Shown: positions 1 through 8,627, numbered from the stretch's first letter. The stretch: 36,408 nt of DNA from an uncultured Planctomycetales bacterium (GCA_937982665.1 CALJLD010000227.1:1-36408); one strand, 5' to 3'. The notes: generated by a model from the sequence alone, not told the origin. Numbers and translations: made by a program.

Positions 1-1
1 G

Positions 2-2695
2 TTCGCTCGACAGGTCAAATTCTTCAACCGCAACGAAGGCTGGCTGCGAACAGACCCTTCCGCGATGCACCCCTCCGGTTTGTTCCACACGGAAGACGGC
101 GGTCGCTCCTGGAACCCCGTGTTGGCCGCTGGCGGTTGGCAAGCGGCTGATTTCCTTGACCCAATGAACGGTGCCGTTGCCGGAATGCACGGAGCCGTGG
201 CTGGCATTCGCCGCCAGAACGTTCGCGTCGCAGCGCCGCTTTCCGTTGGCATGCGCGAAGTCCACGAGATGCAACTTGTGCCCGGCGGCGGCGGTTGGCT
301 GGTGGGCGATGGCGGCCTTGTCATGCTCACCGGGACCGGCGGCAATGATTGGCAATTCCCCAATCAACGTTTTGATGGTCGCCTGGCACAGTTGTTTGAC
401 TTTCAGGCGTTGTGCGTCATCGGCACGCAAGCATGGTTGGCGGGTTCGCCAGGCAGCTGCGTGTTCCATTCGCCGGACGCCGGAAACTCTTGGAACGTGC
501 TGCAGACCGGCCAGACCGCGCCGCTGCGCGGATTGCAGTTTATTGACCCAATGCATGGTTGGGCGGTGGGAGATTTGGGAACGATTCTGGCCACGGCCGA
601 TGGCGGACGCACCTGGCAAGTGCAACATCGCGGTGGAACGCGAGCCGCCGTATTGGGCGTGTTCTCGGATAGCGAGCATGTGCCGTGGGAAGCGTTTTCG
701 CAGATTGCCGCGCAAGAAGGTTTTCTCAGTGTCGCGCACGCGATCGGCCGTCGCGATCTCAATGCCAGTCCCTTGGAATTTCGCGAAGACTTCGCGCGAT
801 TCCACGAAGCGTTTGTTCGCATGGGCGGAACCAGCGCCGAAGTCGATTGGCAATTCCCGCTGGATCAAGACGGCGTCGCCAGGGCAACGCAGCACGTTCT
901 GGATACTTGGGACTCGGCCAATGATGATCGCGGACTCTCCAAACTGCAGGAACGGCTCGTAAGGCTGATTCGCACTTGGCGTCCCGAAGTGATTCTGACG
1001 CCTGAGCCCGGCAACCCGGATGATCCCGCCGGCGAGCTGATCTCAAACGTGATTGCTCAAGCGGCGTTGGTCGCGGCGGATGAACGACGTTTCGCCGAGC
1101 ACCAGCAGATTGGACTTCCGCCGTGGCAAGTGAAGAAGATCCTCACCGTGTTGCCGCCTGGCGCGGACGGACAAATCAACTTGGAGACCAGCACGTTCGC
1201 GCCTCGACTGCAAAGTTCGCTGGCGGATGCCGCGCAAAGCGCTTATGTGTTGGCAGCACCGTTGGCGAACAATCCTCTCGGACCCAAGAAGTGGGGGTTC
1301 CGCATTGCCGAGGATCAAACAGGTTCCGCGGCGGCTGATCGCGGCATCATGGGCGGCATCACATTGTCGCCAGGCAGCGAAGCGCGTCGCCGGCTGCTGG
1401 AAGCGCCCGAGGAATCTACCGCAGCGTTGGAAGCCGCAAAGAAGTTCCGCAACGCCACGGCGATCTTGGATCAGGCGGAGAAATCGCCTGAGCTGCAAGC
1501 GCGATTGATGGGGCAGATTGGCGATCTGACCGCCGGCATGGAAGGCCATCTGGCCGGGCGAATGCTCTATAACCTGGCCGCGTCGTATCATCGCACCGGC
1601 CGCTCTTCGCTGGGCGCGCAAACTTATGAAGTCTTGTTCAAGCGATACCCGGATCACCCGCTGGCACCGGCCGCAGGAGTCTGGCTCGTGCAATACTACG
1701 CCAGCGCGGAGATGGGCCATCGCACGCAACTGGCCGAAGCCAGCGGCAGCTACTCCGGCAAGAGCACGTTGGCAATCGATCCGACTAGGCCTGGCCAGGC
1801 GGTCATCAACACCGCCAGCGCCATCGAAAACCTCGGCAACGCGGTCCGCGCCGTGGACCTTCGCGAGGACACAAGCCGGGCGGAACAAGCGACGGCCTTT
1901 GGCAATGCGATTGAACACAACAGCCCTCAGCTCGCGGCCGAGCCGCGTTTGCAGTTCCCGCTGGCCGCCGCGTATGTCAATCGAGGGCTGGTCAACAACG
2001 CGGAGAAGTTCTTCTTCCAAATTCTGCAAGGTTCTGTCGATGGCGCCTGGCGAGACTGCGCCGCGGCCGAGAACTGGCTCGCACAACGTGAAGGACCCGC
2101 GCCTAAGCCGATGATCAATTGCCTGCGTGGGCAAGGCAAACCTCATCTGGATGGCGAACTGAACGACGCCCTCTGGCAACAGGCGACGCCCATACGCCTT
2201 CGCGGCAAAGCACATGCCGAGGATGAGTTTGGCGCGGTCGCATTGACCGTGACGGACGGGGAATTCCTCTACCTGGGCGTGCACTGTCCCAAAGATCGTT
2301 CCCTGACTTACGAAGCATCCCCCGAAGTTCGCCAGCGCGATGCCGACCTGGCGAACTTTGATCGTGTCGAATTCCTGATCGACATCGACCGCGACTACGC
2401 GACGTACTATCGCCTGGCGGTGGACTCTCGCGGTTGGACGGCCGAAAGCTGCTTTGGCGACGAGACCTGGAACCCAACCTGGTACGTGGCCGCTACACAA
2501 GATGACGCGGACTTCTGGAGCGCGGAGATGGCCATTCCGTTGGCCGAACTGACGCCAAGACTCATCCCCGGCAGCACAGTCTGGGCCCTGGGCGTGCAAC
2601 GCGTCATCCCGGGAACAGGCCTGGAAAGCTGGACAAAGCCGGCCTCGACATCGGTTCAACCCCAAGGCTTTGGGCTGTTGAACTTTCCGCAATAG
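2..2695 (+). CDS. Large YCF48-repeat / PIG-L-like / CBM9-like protein (5' end outside window)
   Basis: The reading frame is open to the left edge, and the residues before the first ATG (position 65) already form a YCF48/BNR-type motif (GWLRTDP, then GLFHTEDGGRSW). The gene therefore starts upstream, and about 897 residues are visible. Order seen: beta-propeller-like repeats over roughly the first 210 residues (second clear copy FIDPMHGWAVGDLGTI with TADGGRTW); a block that recalls LmbE/PIG-L deacetylases (LVRLIRTWRPEVILTPEPG); a helical TPR-like part (ASYHRTGRSSLGAQTYEVL); and a C-terminal CBM9/DOMON-like beta domain (HLDGELNDALWQ, FDRVEFLIDIDRDYATYYRL). Where PIG-L enzymes have the metal motif HPDDE, this protein has FSDSEH, so that block is probably not catalytic. 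Likely role: exported carbohydrate- or surface-associated protein. The CBM9-like and YCF48 calls are fairly secure; the PIG-L call is tentative. Confidence 0.8.
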   Translation, partial: FARQVKFFNRNEGWLRTDPSAMHPSGLFHTEDGGRSWNPVLAAGGWQAADFLDPMNGAVAGMHGAVAGIRRQNVRVAAPLSVGMREVHEMQLVPGGGGWLVGDGGLVMLTGTGGNDWQFPNQRFDGRLAQLFDFQALCVIGTQAWLAGSPGSCVFHSPDAGNSWNVLQTGQTAPLRGLQFIDPMHGWAVGDLGTILATADGGRTWQVQHRGGTRAAVLGVFSDSEHVPWEAFSQIAAQEGFLSVAHAIGRRDLNASPLEFREDFARFHEAFVRMGGTSAEVDWQFPLDQDGVARATQHVLDTWDSANDDRGLSKLQERLVRLIRTWRPEVILTPEPGNPDDPAGELISNVIAQAALVAADERRFAEHQQIGLPPWQVKKILTVLPPGADGQINLETSTFAPRLQSSLADAAQSAYVLAAPLANNPLGPKKWGFRIAEDQTGSAAADRGIMGGITLSPGSEARRRLLEAPEESTAALEAAKKFRNATAILDQAEKSPELQARLMGQIGDLTAGMEGHLAGRMLYNLAASYHRTGRSSLGAQTYEVLFKRYPDHPLAPAAGVWLVQYYASAEMGHRTQLAEASGSYSGKSTLAIDPTRPGQAVINTASAIENLGNAVRAVDLREDTSRAEQATAFGNAIEHNSPQLAAEPRLQFPLAAAYVNRGLVNNAEKFFFQILQGSVDGAWRDCAAAENWLAQREGPAPKPMINCLRGQGKPHLDGELNDALWQQATPIRLRGKAHAEDEFGAVALTVTDGEFLYLGVHCPKDRSLTYEASPEVRQRDADLANFDRVEFLIDIDRDYATYYRLAVDSRGWTAESCFGDETWNPTWYVAATQDDADFWSAEMAIPLAELTPRLIPGSTVWALGVQRVIPGTGLESWTKPASTSVQPQGFGLLNFPQ

Positions 2696-2912
2696 CTGTC
2701 AGACAACAGCAGATGTGGGTCCAGCTTACTGCTTAGCTCCCGTGCGGCGCAGTGAAGCCAATTTGCAACGAGCGCTGCCGAAAAGCAACGGTTGTTCGGT
2801 TCGCATGTGAATCTGTTGTGAAGAATTCGCGTTTTCCTTGCCGTGGCACGCAGCATGCAGTGGCGGAGGTGGTTAATGCTCCGCCTGTCTTAACTGTCAC
2901 GATTGGAACCCT

Positions 2913-3617
2913 ATGAGCCGTGTAGATTTGCCGATCCCTCGGCGACTCCCCAGCGTGATGCTGGCCGTTGTCGCATTCTTGATCATCATGAGCACAGTGG
3001 GGCAATTCAGCCGCTTTTTGCTGGGGCACCCCAAACTGATGGGGTTTGTGCCTGCGTTCTATCTGGATTACGAATCGAACATTCCAACCTGGTGGTCCTC
3101 CTTCGCCTTGGCGATTTGCGCGGCACTTGCCGCATTGATTGCTTGGGCGAGTGCGGGGGAACGCGAGCGGTGGCATTGGGTAGCTATCAGCGGTGTCTTG
3201 TTGTTTCTGTCGATGGACGAAGTCGCCATGATTCATGAGTACCCGATCGATCCGATGCGCGATGCCTTTGGGTTTGGAGGAGCTCTGTATTACCCATGGG
3301 TGATTCCCGGTGCGGCATTGGTTCTAGTTGTCGGCCTTTCATTCGCGCGATTTGCCTGGCGATTGCCAAGGGCAACAAGCATGGGGTTGGTCGCCGGCGG
3401 GATGGTCTTCGTTGGCGGAGCGATTTGTGTCGAGATGATTAGCGGCATGATCGCGGACGCGCATGGAGAAAACACCTTTGCCTACGCCATGACCATCACA
3501 GTGGAAGAAGCCCTGGAGATGCTGGGGGTAGTGTTGGTTGCCAGGACGTTCGTGCGGCACTTGCACAACCACTGCAAAGTTACACCGGCGATGAAAGATA
3601 CCTGCCCCGCCACTTAG
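2913..3617 (+). CDS. Six-helix integral membrane protein of unknown function
   Basis: The product is 234 residues with about six hydrophobic helices (near 13-32, 60-80, 88-102, 126-146, 157-178 and 192-212). Polar residues cluster inside the membrane part: the block SMDEVAMIHE (Asp102, Glu103, His108, Glu109), Glu174, and Glu188/Glu189/Glu192. Buried Asp, Glu and His residues like these could bind a metal or act in an intramembrane hydrolase or transport step, but I cannot name a family. The ATG follows a weak GGAA ribosome site. The next gene starts 42 bases downstream on the same strand, so co-transcription with the acetyltransferase is possible. It is clearly coding by its membrane pattern; function is unknown. 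Confidence 0.75.
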   Translation: MSRVDLPIPRRLPSVMLAVVAFLIIMSTVGQFSRFLLGHPKLMGFVPAFYLDYESNIPTWWSSFALAICAALAALIAWASAGERERWHWVAISGVLLFLSMDEVAMIHEYPIDPMRDAFGFGGALYYPWVIPGAALVLVVGLSFARFAWRLPRATSMGLVAGGMVFVGGAICVEMISGMIADAHGENTFAYAMTITVEEALEMLGVVLVARTFVRHLHNHCKVTPAMKDTCPAT

Positions 3618-3658
3618 TTTCGTAATTCGCGGCGTTCGATGGTTGGATCGGAGCGAAC

Positions 3659-4801
3659 TTGGAAGTTCAAGAAATCAACAATATCGGCGACTTGGCTCCC
3701 TTGCGCGACGCATGGTGGGAATTGTTGCGTGTGACGACTGACGCGACGTTCTTCCATACGCCGGAATGGTTGGAAGCCTATTGGGAGCATTACGGCCGTG
3801 GCCAAAAATTGCGGGTTTTCGTGGTCAGAGACCGCGGCGCGTGCATCGGCATTCTGCCACTGGTTGTCCGCGTGCAAAGGACAAGGCTAGGAAGGTTGCG
3901 GTTTTTAACATATCCCCTGGATGACTGGGGTTCCTTCTACGGACCAATATCCGCGAATCCGTCCGCCGTCCACCGCGAAGTTTGGTCGAAAGTCGTGAAA
4001 GACCATCACGACTGGGATTTGGTCGAACCGCGTTGGATCGGGCATCGGCTTGAGGAAGCGACAGATTTGGCTCAACAATTCTCCACACTGGGGATGAACG
4101 GCCACATTACGCTCACGGATCACTCGCCAGCGGTGGTGTTCAGCGGGAGCTGGGAAGATTACCTGGCAAGCAAGTCATCCAAATGGCGCAACAACTTGAA
4201 GCGCTGGGAGCGCAACCTTTCGAAGTCCGGCGAGTTGACTTTTGAACGCCATCGCCCGAATCCTCAATCCGGCAGCAGCCACATCCGCTGGGACTTGTTT
4301 GACGAATGTCTAAAGGTAGCGCGCGCCAGCTGGCAGAGTCAATCGCCCGATGGCACAACGTTGTGCCACGAATCGATCCGCTCCTTCCTGACTGATGTTC
4401 ATACGGCGGCGGCCCGCGTGGGCGGAATTGATCTCAACTTGTTGCGGATAGATGATCGCCCGATTGCTTTCGCATACAACTACCACTTACATGGCAAGCT
4501 CTGTGGACTGCGCGTCGGCTTCGACGCTGAGTTCGGACGGGCCGGCGCGGGCAATCTCCTATACGCAAAAGTCATCCAGGACTCCTTTGAGCGCGCCGAC
4601 CTGTGGTATGATCTGGGTGCCGGCTCACTTGATTGCAAGCGCTACTTCGCCTCAGAAATTCGCGAAATCTATCGATGGACCTACAGTTCGGCCCGGTCCT
4701 TACGTGGGCGATTGATTAGCATGAAGCGGAAACGAGAAGCTGTCCAAAGCTTCGATGATCAGGCAACGGCAGCAGCTAGCCCACCCCTGAATAGCCTGTA
4801 A
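3659..4801 (+). CDS. CelD/BcsL-type GNAT acetyltransferase
   Basis: This 380-residue protein has the pattern of the CelD/BcsL group (COG5653-like) of GNAT-fold acyltransferases. An N-terminal half carries FFHTPEWLEAYWEHYG and GACIGILPLVV, and a C-terminal GNAT half carries the typical GNLLYAKVIQDSFERADLWYDLGAG. Members are usually 350-400 residues, transfer acyl or aminoacyl groups and often sit near exopolysaccharide genes; the substrate here is unknown. The start is taken as TTG at 3659 because GGAG lies at 3650-3653, five bases upstream, and no nearby in-frame ATG exists. The protein is soluble, with no signal peptide. Confidence 0.85.
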   Translation: MEVQEINNIGDLAPLRDAWWELLRVTTDATFFHTPEWLEAYWEHYGRGQKLRVFVVRDRGACIGILPLVVRVQRTRLGRLRFLTYPLDDWGSFYGPISANPSAVHREVWSKVVKDHHDWDLVEPRWIGHRLEEATDLAQQFSTLGMNGHITLTDHSPAVVFSGSWEDYLASKSSKWRNNLKRWERNLSKSGELTFERHRPNPQSGSSHIRWDLFDECLKVARASWQSQSPDGTTLCHESIRSFLTDVHTAAARVGGIDLNLLRIDDRPIAFAYNYHLHGKLCGLRVGFDAEFGRAGAGNLLYAKVIQDSFERADLWYDLGAGSLDCKRYFASEIREIYRWTYSSARSLRGRLISMKRKREAVQSFDDQATAAASPPLNSL

Positions 4802-4907
4802 CAACCCGCTCAAGCTTAATTCGCGCAGCGCCGTGGGAATGCTGTACGAGCCCGGAGCGGATCCTCGGCGATCGGTCAACTCGGTGGCCACATCAACAGG
4901 ACGTGCG

Positions 4908-6212
4908 ATGACGCGCCCACTGCCTGCAAATATTCGCGACAAAAAAACGCAGCGCACAACTTTCTTTGCGCGTTCGGTATGCTGCGTTGCGATTCTTGTT
5001 TTACTCTCGTCGCAGTCCCAAGCCGATACGCACGGCCCGATTTGTCTCTGGCATTCCGATCCGACAACGTCCACGACAATTGAGTGGATCGAATCGCGCG
5101 AAGAAATGCCGGAGGAAGAATTGCCCGAGATGGCGTATCGGTTGGAATATCGCCAGAAGGCGGAGCGAGATGACGCGTCCAACAATCAACCATGGCTTCG
5201 TGCGGAGATCGCCAGGCGGCCATTCGCGGATAGCGGCAGCTTTGTTCACAGCGCGCACCTGCAAGACTTGCTGCCCGAGACTTCGTACGAGTTTCGCCTT
5301 GTTGAAGTCTTTCCCGAGGAAGATCGTTACTTTCCAGAGCAGTGGTTCCATACGGCCCCGGCCACGCGGACGGAGCCGGTCAGTTTTGTCACCGGCGGAG
5401 ACATGTTCCACTCGCGCGAGTTGCTGGACGCAATGAACGCCTGCGCTGGCAACTGCGATCCGATGTTCGCGCTCTTGGGCGGAGACCTGGCTTACGCCAA
5501 TGCCAAGACGGCTGGCCGTTGGTACGAGTGGTTTGATTCCTGGCATGAGCATGCCGTTACTCCCCAAGGTCGGTGCGTGCCGATGGTCGTTGTGATTGGC
5601 AACCATGAGACCAGTGGGCCAAATCCCGCAGACGCCAAGTTCTATTACAGCTTGTTCCCGCTGCCCGAAGACAAGTCCAACTTCGTCATTGATTTTGGCG
5701 ACTACCTGAGCGTCGTCGCGTTGGATTCCAATCACTCCCAGCGCGTGGCAGCACAAACGCAGTGGTTACAGCAAACCCTGGCGGACAGGGCGGACTTCCC
5801 ACATCTATTTGCTTGTTACCATCGGCCAACCTTTGGCACGCAAGTCAAGACGGATCAGGTCGCCGTGCGGACGGAATGGGTTCCGTTGTTTGAGCAGCAT
5901 TGCGTGAGCGCGGTCTTCGAGAATGACCACCATGTTTACAAACGCACGCTCCCCATCCGCAAAGACTCCGTTGACGCGGAGCGCGGCGTGCTCTACTTGG
6001 GCGATGGAGCCTGGGGGGCTGGCGTTCGCAAAATTCCCGAGGACAAAGTCCAGCAGTTGGAATACATGGCCGCCTGGGCCAGCAAGAACCATCTCATCGA
6101 AGTCGTGATCGACGACGCCGGACGTTCTTATTTCGCCCGAACTGCCGATGGCGAAAGCTTTGACGAAGTCCGCGATGAACGCCGGCGGCAGGAATTGCTC
6201 GGCGGGCATTGA
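4908..6212 (+). CDS. Secreted purple-acid-phosphatase-like metallophosphoesterase
   Basis: The product is 434 residues. A signal peptide (hydrophobic run about 20-37, cleavage near SQSQA) is followed by a fibronectin-like N-terminal domain (to about 155) and a calcineurin-like phosphoesterase core. Core motifs: GGD (Asp165), GGDLAY (Asp193, Tyr196), GNHE (231-234), YHRP (His305) and ENDHHVYKR (His341, His342). These match the purple acid phosphatase order, except that the last motif reads N-D-H-H where the family normally has H-x-H, so one usual metal-ligand histidine appears replaced by Asp340. ATG 4908 is preferred because AGGA sits at 4898-4901. An in-frame GTG at 4833 would add 25 residues ahead of the signal peptide. 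Likely role: periplasmic phosphomonoester or phosphodiester hydrolysis. Confidence 0.85.
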   Translation: MTRPLPANIRDKKTQRTTFFARSVCCVAILVLLSSQSQADTHGPICLWHSDPTTSTTIEWIESREEMPEEELPEMAYRLEYRQKAERDDASNNQPWLRAEIARRPFADSGSFVHSAHLQDLLPETSYEFRLVEVFPEEDRYFPEQWFHTAPATRTEPVSFVTGGDMFHSRELLDAMNACAGNCDPMFALLGGDLAYANAKTAGRWYEWFDSWHEHAVTPQGRCVPMVVVIGNHETSGPNPADAKFYYSLFPLPEDKSNFVIDFGDYLSVVALDSNHSQRVAAQTQWLQQTLADRADFPHLFACYHRPTFGTQVKTDQVAVRTEWVPLFEQHCVSAVFENDHHVYKRTLPIRKDSVDAERGVLYLGDGAWGAGVRKIPEDKVQQLEYMAAWASKNHLIEVVIDDAGRSYFARTADGESFDEVRDERRRQELLGGH

Positions 6213-6446
6213 TCGGCGGTCAATTTCCGCCTGAGATTCCGTTGAGCAGTCGCCCTCGGTTGATTGCCTTCGCGAAAACCCAGAAAAAAATTCTCCGCCT
6301 GTGCAAATCCGGGAGCCCAGGCTCGTTACTAGTTAGTAGGGGAATGCCTCACCACGCTTGCTGTGCGCAACGACGCGAACAGCGGCCAGCGGGTGCAGGC
6401 AACACTCCCGCTGCGCCTGGTGCGCGAACAGAGTCCTTGCAACATC

Positions 6447-6624
6447 GGGTGGCACAGACGCCCCTGCGTCTGTGTCGCGAAGCGACAAGAGGCCGACAGA
6501 GTTGAGGTGGCGTTGCGTCGTTCACGAAGCGAACACTGTGAGGCGAAGATTCCAACACAGTCCGGCAAACTTTCCCATCCTCTTGTGCCTGCGGCACCCA
6601 GACGCGGGAGCGTCTGGGCCACCC
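6447..6624. repeat. Inverted pair of double-hairpin elements (REPIN-like)
   Basis: Two 46-base arms, 6447-6492 and 6579-6624, are reverse complements at 37 of 46 positions (counted by eye) and are separated by 86 bases. Each arm folds into two consecutive hairpins: CAGACGC-(4 nt)-GCGTCTG, then in the left arm TGTCGC-GAA-GCGACA and in the right arm (read on the minus strand) GTGCC-GCA-GGCAC. Both arms begin GGGTGGC and end CAAGAGG. Several differences are paired changes that keep the stems. This architecture resembles REPINs (inverted REP pairs) or a small non-autonomous element; no RAYT transposase gene is in the window. Confidence 0.8.
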
Positions 6625-6656
6625 GGAAGAATCATGACCCATAATCGGGGCTAACG

Positions 6657-7019
6657 ATGAACACGAATCAACAACGTCCTGGGCAGACGGTTCGCCTCCA
6701 ACGAAGTTGGACGCCGCTGAGACGCATGCCGTCAGGAATCTTTCCCAGCGTGGCGGAAATCATTTTGGCCGCGAGAGGAACTGTTCCGGCCGCATCGGAA
6801 AACGTTTCCGACGCGAAGGGAAACGTTTCAGACGCGGCCGAAAAGGTTTCGAACGCTAGGAAAACGTTTTGCGACGATAACTATCTCTACGCGAAAGCAT
6901 CGCAAAACAGCGTATTGCCGTCATCTTCGCGCGCAGGCCGTCGGCAACCGCAAGATCGCAAAGCTTGCCGAAACTTCAACTTATGCAATTGGCGATTCGA
7001 TCTTCCCGCAAATCGACTA
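6657..7019 (+). CDS. Doubtful small ORF encoding heptad repeats (right boundary arbitrary)
   Basis: From ATG 6657 an open frame runs MNTNQQRPGQTVRLQRSW and on through six 7-residue units (SVAEIIL, AARGTVP, AASENVS, DAKGNVS, DAAEKVS, NARKTFC). The frame has no stop until 7361, but beyond about 7017 it is the antisense of the sugar isomerase gene, so the real end, if there is one, is unknown. The 21-base period matches translated heptads with Ala and Val at fixed positions, which could favour coding. No ribosome site is evident. It may equally be a non-coding repeat. Confidence 0.2.
6747..6872 (+). repeat. Tandem array of six imperfect 21-bp units
   Basis: Units begin at 6747, 6768, 6789, 6810, 6831 and 6852. 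The better conserved copies share GAAAACGTTTC-like cores (GGAAAACGTTTCC, GGGAAACGTTTCA, CGAAAAGGTTTCG, GGAAAACGTTTTG), each roughly palindromic around AACGTT. There are no spacers, so this is not CRISPR. It could be a heptad-coding array or a cluster of protein-binding sites. Confidence 0.7.
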
Positions 7020-7946
7020 TTGGAACGCGGCCCGCATTTGTTCAATCAGCTTGGGGCAATGTTCTCGTGGATCGCCTGGCTCTTCAAATTCCAGCACCAC
7101 GTAACCGGGGTAGCCGGCGTCAGCCAGGATTTTGGCAATCCGTTCCATGTCCGCCGGCTGCTTGGATTCGCCTTCCTGCTGAATGGAAACTTTGAATTGC
7201 ACGTTGCACGCGTGCGGGGCGACTTTCGCCAGGTCACCGTAAACATCCGCGCTGTGGAAGTTGCCGGTGTCCAGGTTGATGCCGAACCACGGCGAGGGAA
7301 CATCCGCGCGGAACTGCAGCAGGTTTTCCGCCGTGGCGGACAAACCGCCATGATTCTCTAGACCGAGAATCACTCCATACTTGCCGGCGTATTCACAACA
7401 CTCGTTGATGCCGTCCACGGCCAGTTGATAGGCCTCTTCCTCGGATTGATCACTCTTGATCCCGCCGGAAAAGATGCGAATGGTCGGCGCGTCCATGGCA
7501 TCCGCCAACTCAATCCATCGCTTCACGTGGGCGACTTCCTGAGCTCGCTTGCTGCCGACGGGAAAGCAAAAATCGCAACGAATGGCCGTCCCGGAAATGT
7601 CCAGACCGCGACGGAAGGCTTCCGCCTTGGTGTTCCGCATGTCCGCAATGCTGACATCTTCCGCGAAGTAATAGCTGGTTGGCTCCACGCCCTCCACACC
7701 CATCGCCGCGCAATCGTCAAAGAATTCCTCCATGGTCAACTTTGGATCGTCAATATTCAGCAAACTGCGGTAGCTGTATCCGGCGACCGAAAGTTTGTTC
7801 CCTCGCGCGGCCAACGGCGAAGAGCCAGGCAGCTTGCTCGTGGCGCTTGTCTGCTTTGGGAGCAACGCTCCAGCGCCACCTGCGGCCATGGCGCCAATTG
7901 CACTGCTGGCCAGGAACTGCCGTCGGGATTGTGTTGTCTTCGTCAT
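7017..7946 (-). CDS. Tat-exported sugar phosphate isomerase/epimerase-like TIM-barrel protein
   Basis: The product is 309 residues from the ATG at 7946 (complement). The N-terminus carries a twin-arginine signal, TQSRRQFLASS followed by an Ala/Gly-rich stretch, so the folded protein is exported by Tat. The rest fits the xylose-isomerase-like / AP-endonuclease-2 TIM-barrel family: MEEFFDDCAAMGVEGVEPTS, GVILGLENHGG, WFGINLDTGNFH and a C-terminal PGYVVLEFEEPGD, with the Glu, Asp and His residues that normally bind a divalent metal. Such proteins act on sugars or inositols; the substrate is unknown. The frame extends 20 codons further upstream, but those residues (PAQAGIQ) come from a dispersed repeat and the ATG before the Tat motif is the logical start. 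Confidence 0.88.
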   Translation of the reverse strand: MTKTTQSRRQFLASSAIGAMAAGGAGALLPKQTSATSKLPGSSPLAARGNKLSVAGYSYRSLLNIDDPKLTMEEFFDDCAAMGVEGVEPTSYYFAEDVSIADMRNTKAEAFRRGLDISGTAIRCDFCFPVGSKRAQEVAHVKRWIELADAMDAPTIRIFSGGIKSDQSEEEAYQLAVDGINECCEYAGKYGVILGLENHGGLSATAENLLQFRADVPSPWFGINLDTGNFHSADVYGDLAKVAPHACNVQFKVSIQQEGESKQPADMERIAKILADAGYPGYVVLEFEEPGDPREHCPKLIEQMRAAFQ

Positions 7947-7980
7947 GCTCTTGCTCAGCGAATTGTTTCGAGGACTCGTG

Positions 7981-8010
7981 GTCTGGATTCCCGCCTGCGC
8001 GGGCACGTCG
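7981..8010. repeat. Copy of a dispersed hairpin repeat (PAQAGIQ / DSRLRG type)
   Basis: TGGATTCCCGCCTGCGCGGG folds into CCCGC-CTGC-GCGGG (7990-8003). Read in frame it gives PAQAGIQ on one strand and LDSRLRG on the other, the well-known false peptides of a short hairpin repeat found in many bacterial genomes. It lies just upstream of the Tat-signal gene and creates a false N-terminal extension there. Confidence 0.6.
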
Positions 8011-8051
8011 AAGCGGATGGCTTACGCTCATTGCTGCCATCCAGCTTTGTG

Positions 8052-8627
8052 TTATTTCTTCTTCAAGCTCTCCACCATCTTGCCGAAGCCTTCGGCGTGT
8101 TTCTCAACCGTTGCGGCAGGGCCAACAAACTTGGCGAACCACGTTCCCTGCGAAGTGGGAATGATGGCCGCCAGCATGCGATAGTTGTCACGCATGGTTG
8201 CCGGAGCGAACGGTCCGGCTTGATCCTTGAAAGTCCCGGAGATGTCAACCACGTGCACCTTCAGCCCGGCGAGTTCTTTCTCTTCCACTTTGGATTTGTC
8301 CTTCGTGGCGCTGCCGTCTGGCTGTGTGAACTGGCCAAACCAGCGCTCCAAGTTGGCTTCCACGGAACCGCTGGCGTCCATCAATGTGAACCGCCCGGCA
8401 CGTTCGTCGCCTTCGGCCGGTTTGATCGAGAACTCGAAATCCACAATGTTGTTGCGAGGTTGTTCTTTGGTCCAACCTTGTGGCATCGCAACCGTATAGC
8501 CGGCGAACTCGACCGTTTCCTGCGTTTGTTCTTGCTGTTCCTGATTTGGAACCTCCGCGAAGGTCAGCTGAGACATTGCGACAAAACAACAACAGATCAA
8601 CAAAGCGCGGAAAACTCGGAACGTCAT
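8052..8627 (-). CDS. Small secreted protein of unknown function
   Basis: The product is 191 residues with a clear signal peptide (TFRVFRALLICCCFVA, cleavage near LTFAEV) and a mature domain starting ETVEFAGYTVAMPQGWTKEQ. This resembles the PsbP/MOG1-like fold of small secreted proteins that contain 'P-x-GW' and end in a helix (EGFGKMVESLKKK); that resemblance is tentative. The start is firm: GGAGGAG lies six to seven bases before the ATG on the complement strand. It lies upstream of the sugar isomerase gene on the same strand, about 105 bases away. Confidence 0.8.
   Translation of the reverse strand: MTFRVFRALLICCCFVAMSQLTFAEVPNQEQQEQTQETVEFAGYTVAMPQGWTKEQPRNNIVDFEFSIKPAEGDERAGRFTLMDASGSVEANLERWFGQFTQPDGSATKDKSKVEEKELAGLKVHVVDISGTFKDQAGPFAPATMRDNYRMLAAIIPTSQGTWFAKFVGPAATVEKHAEGFGKMVESLKKK

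Larger units (their letters stand above)
6213..7016. other. 804-base gap without a confident gene
   Basis: No open frame here has convincing protein character on either strand up to the repeat array described separately. The stretch contains an inverted repeat CAGCGGG (6387-6393) with CCCGCTG (6407-6413), the paired double hairpins at 6447-6624, and the 21-bp tandem array at 6747-6872. Frames crossing 6320-6650 look like readings through the hairpins. Confidence 0.6.

Noticed and set aside
1043..2692. 549-codon open frame on the minus strand
   Set aside because: Antisense shadow of the YCF48/CBM9-like gene; Arg/Gln-rich, no recognisable motifs.
6747..6872. CRISPR array
   Set aside because: The 21-base units are contiguous with no spacers, and no cas genes are present.
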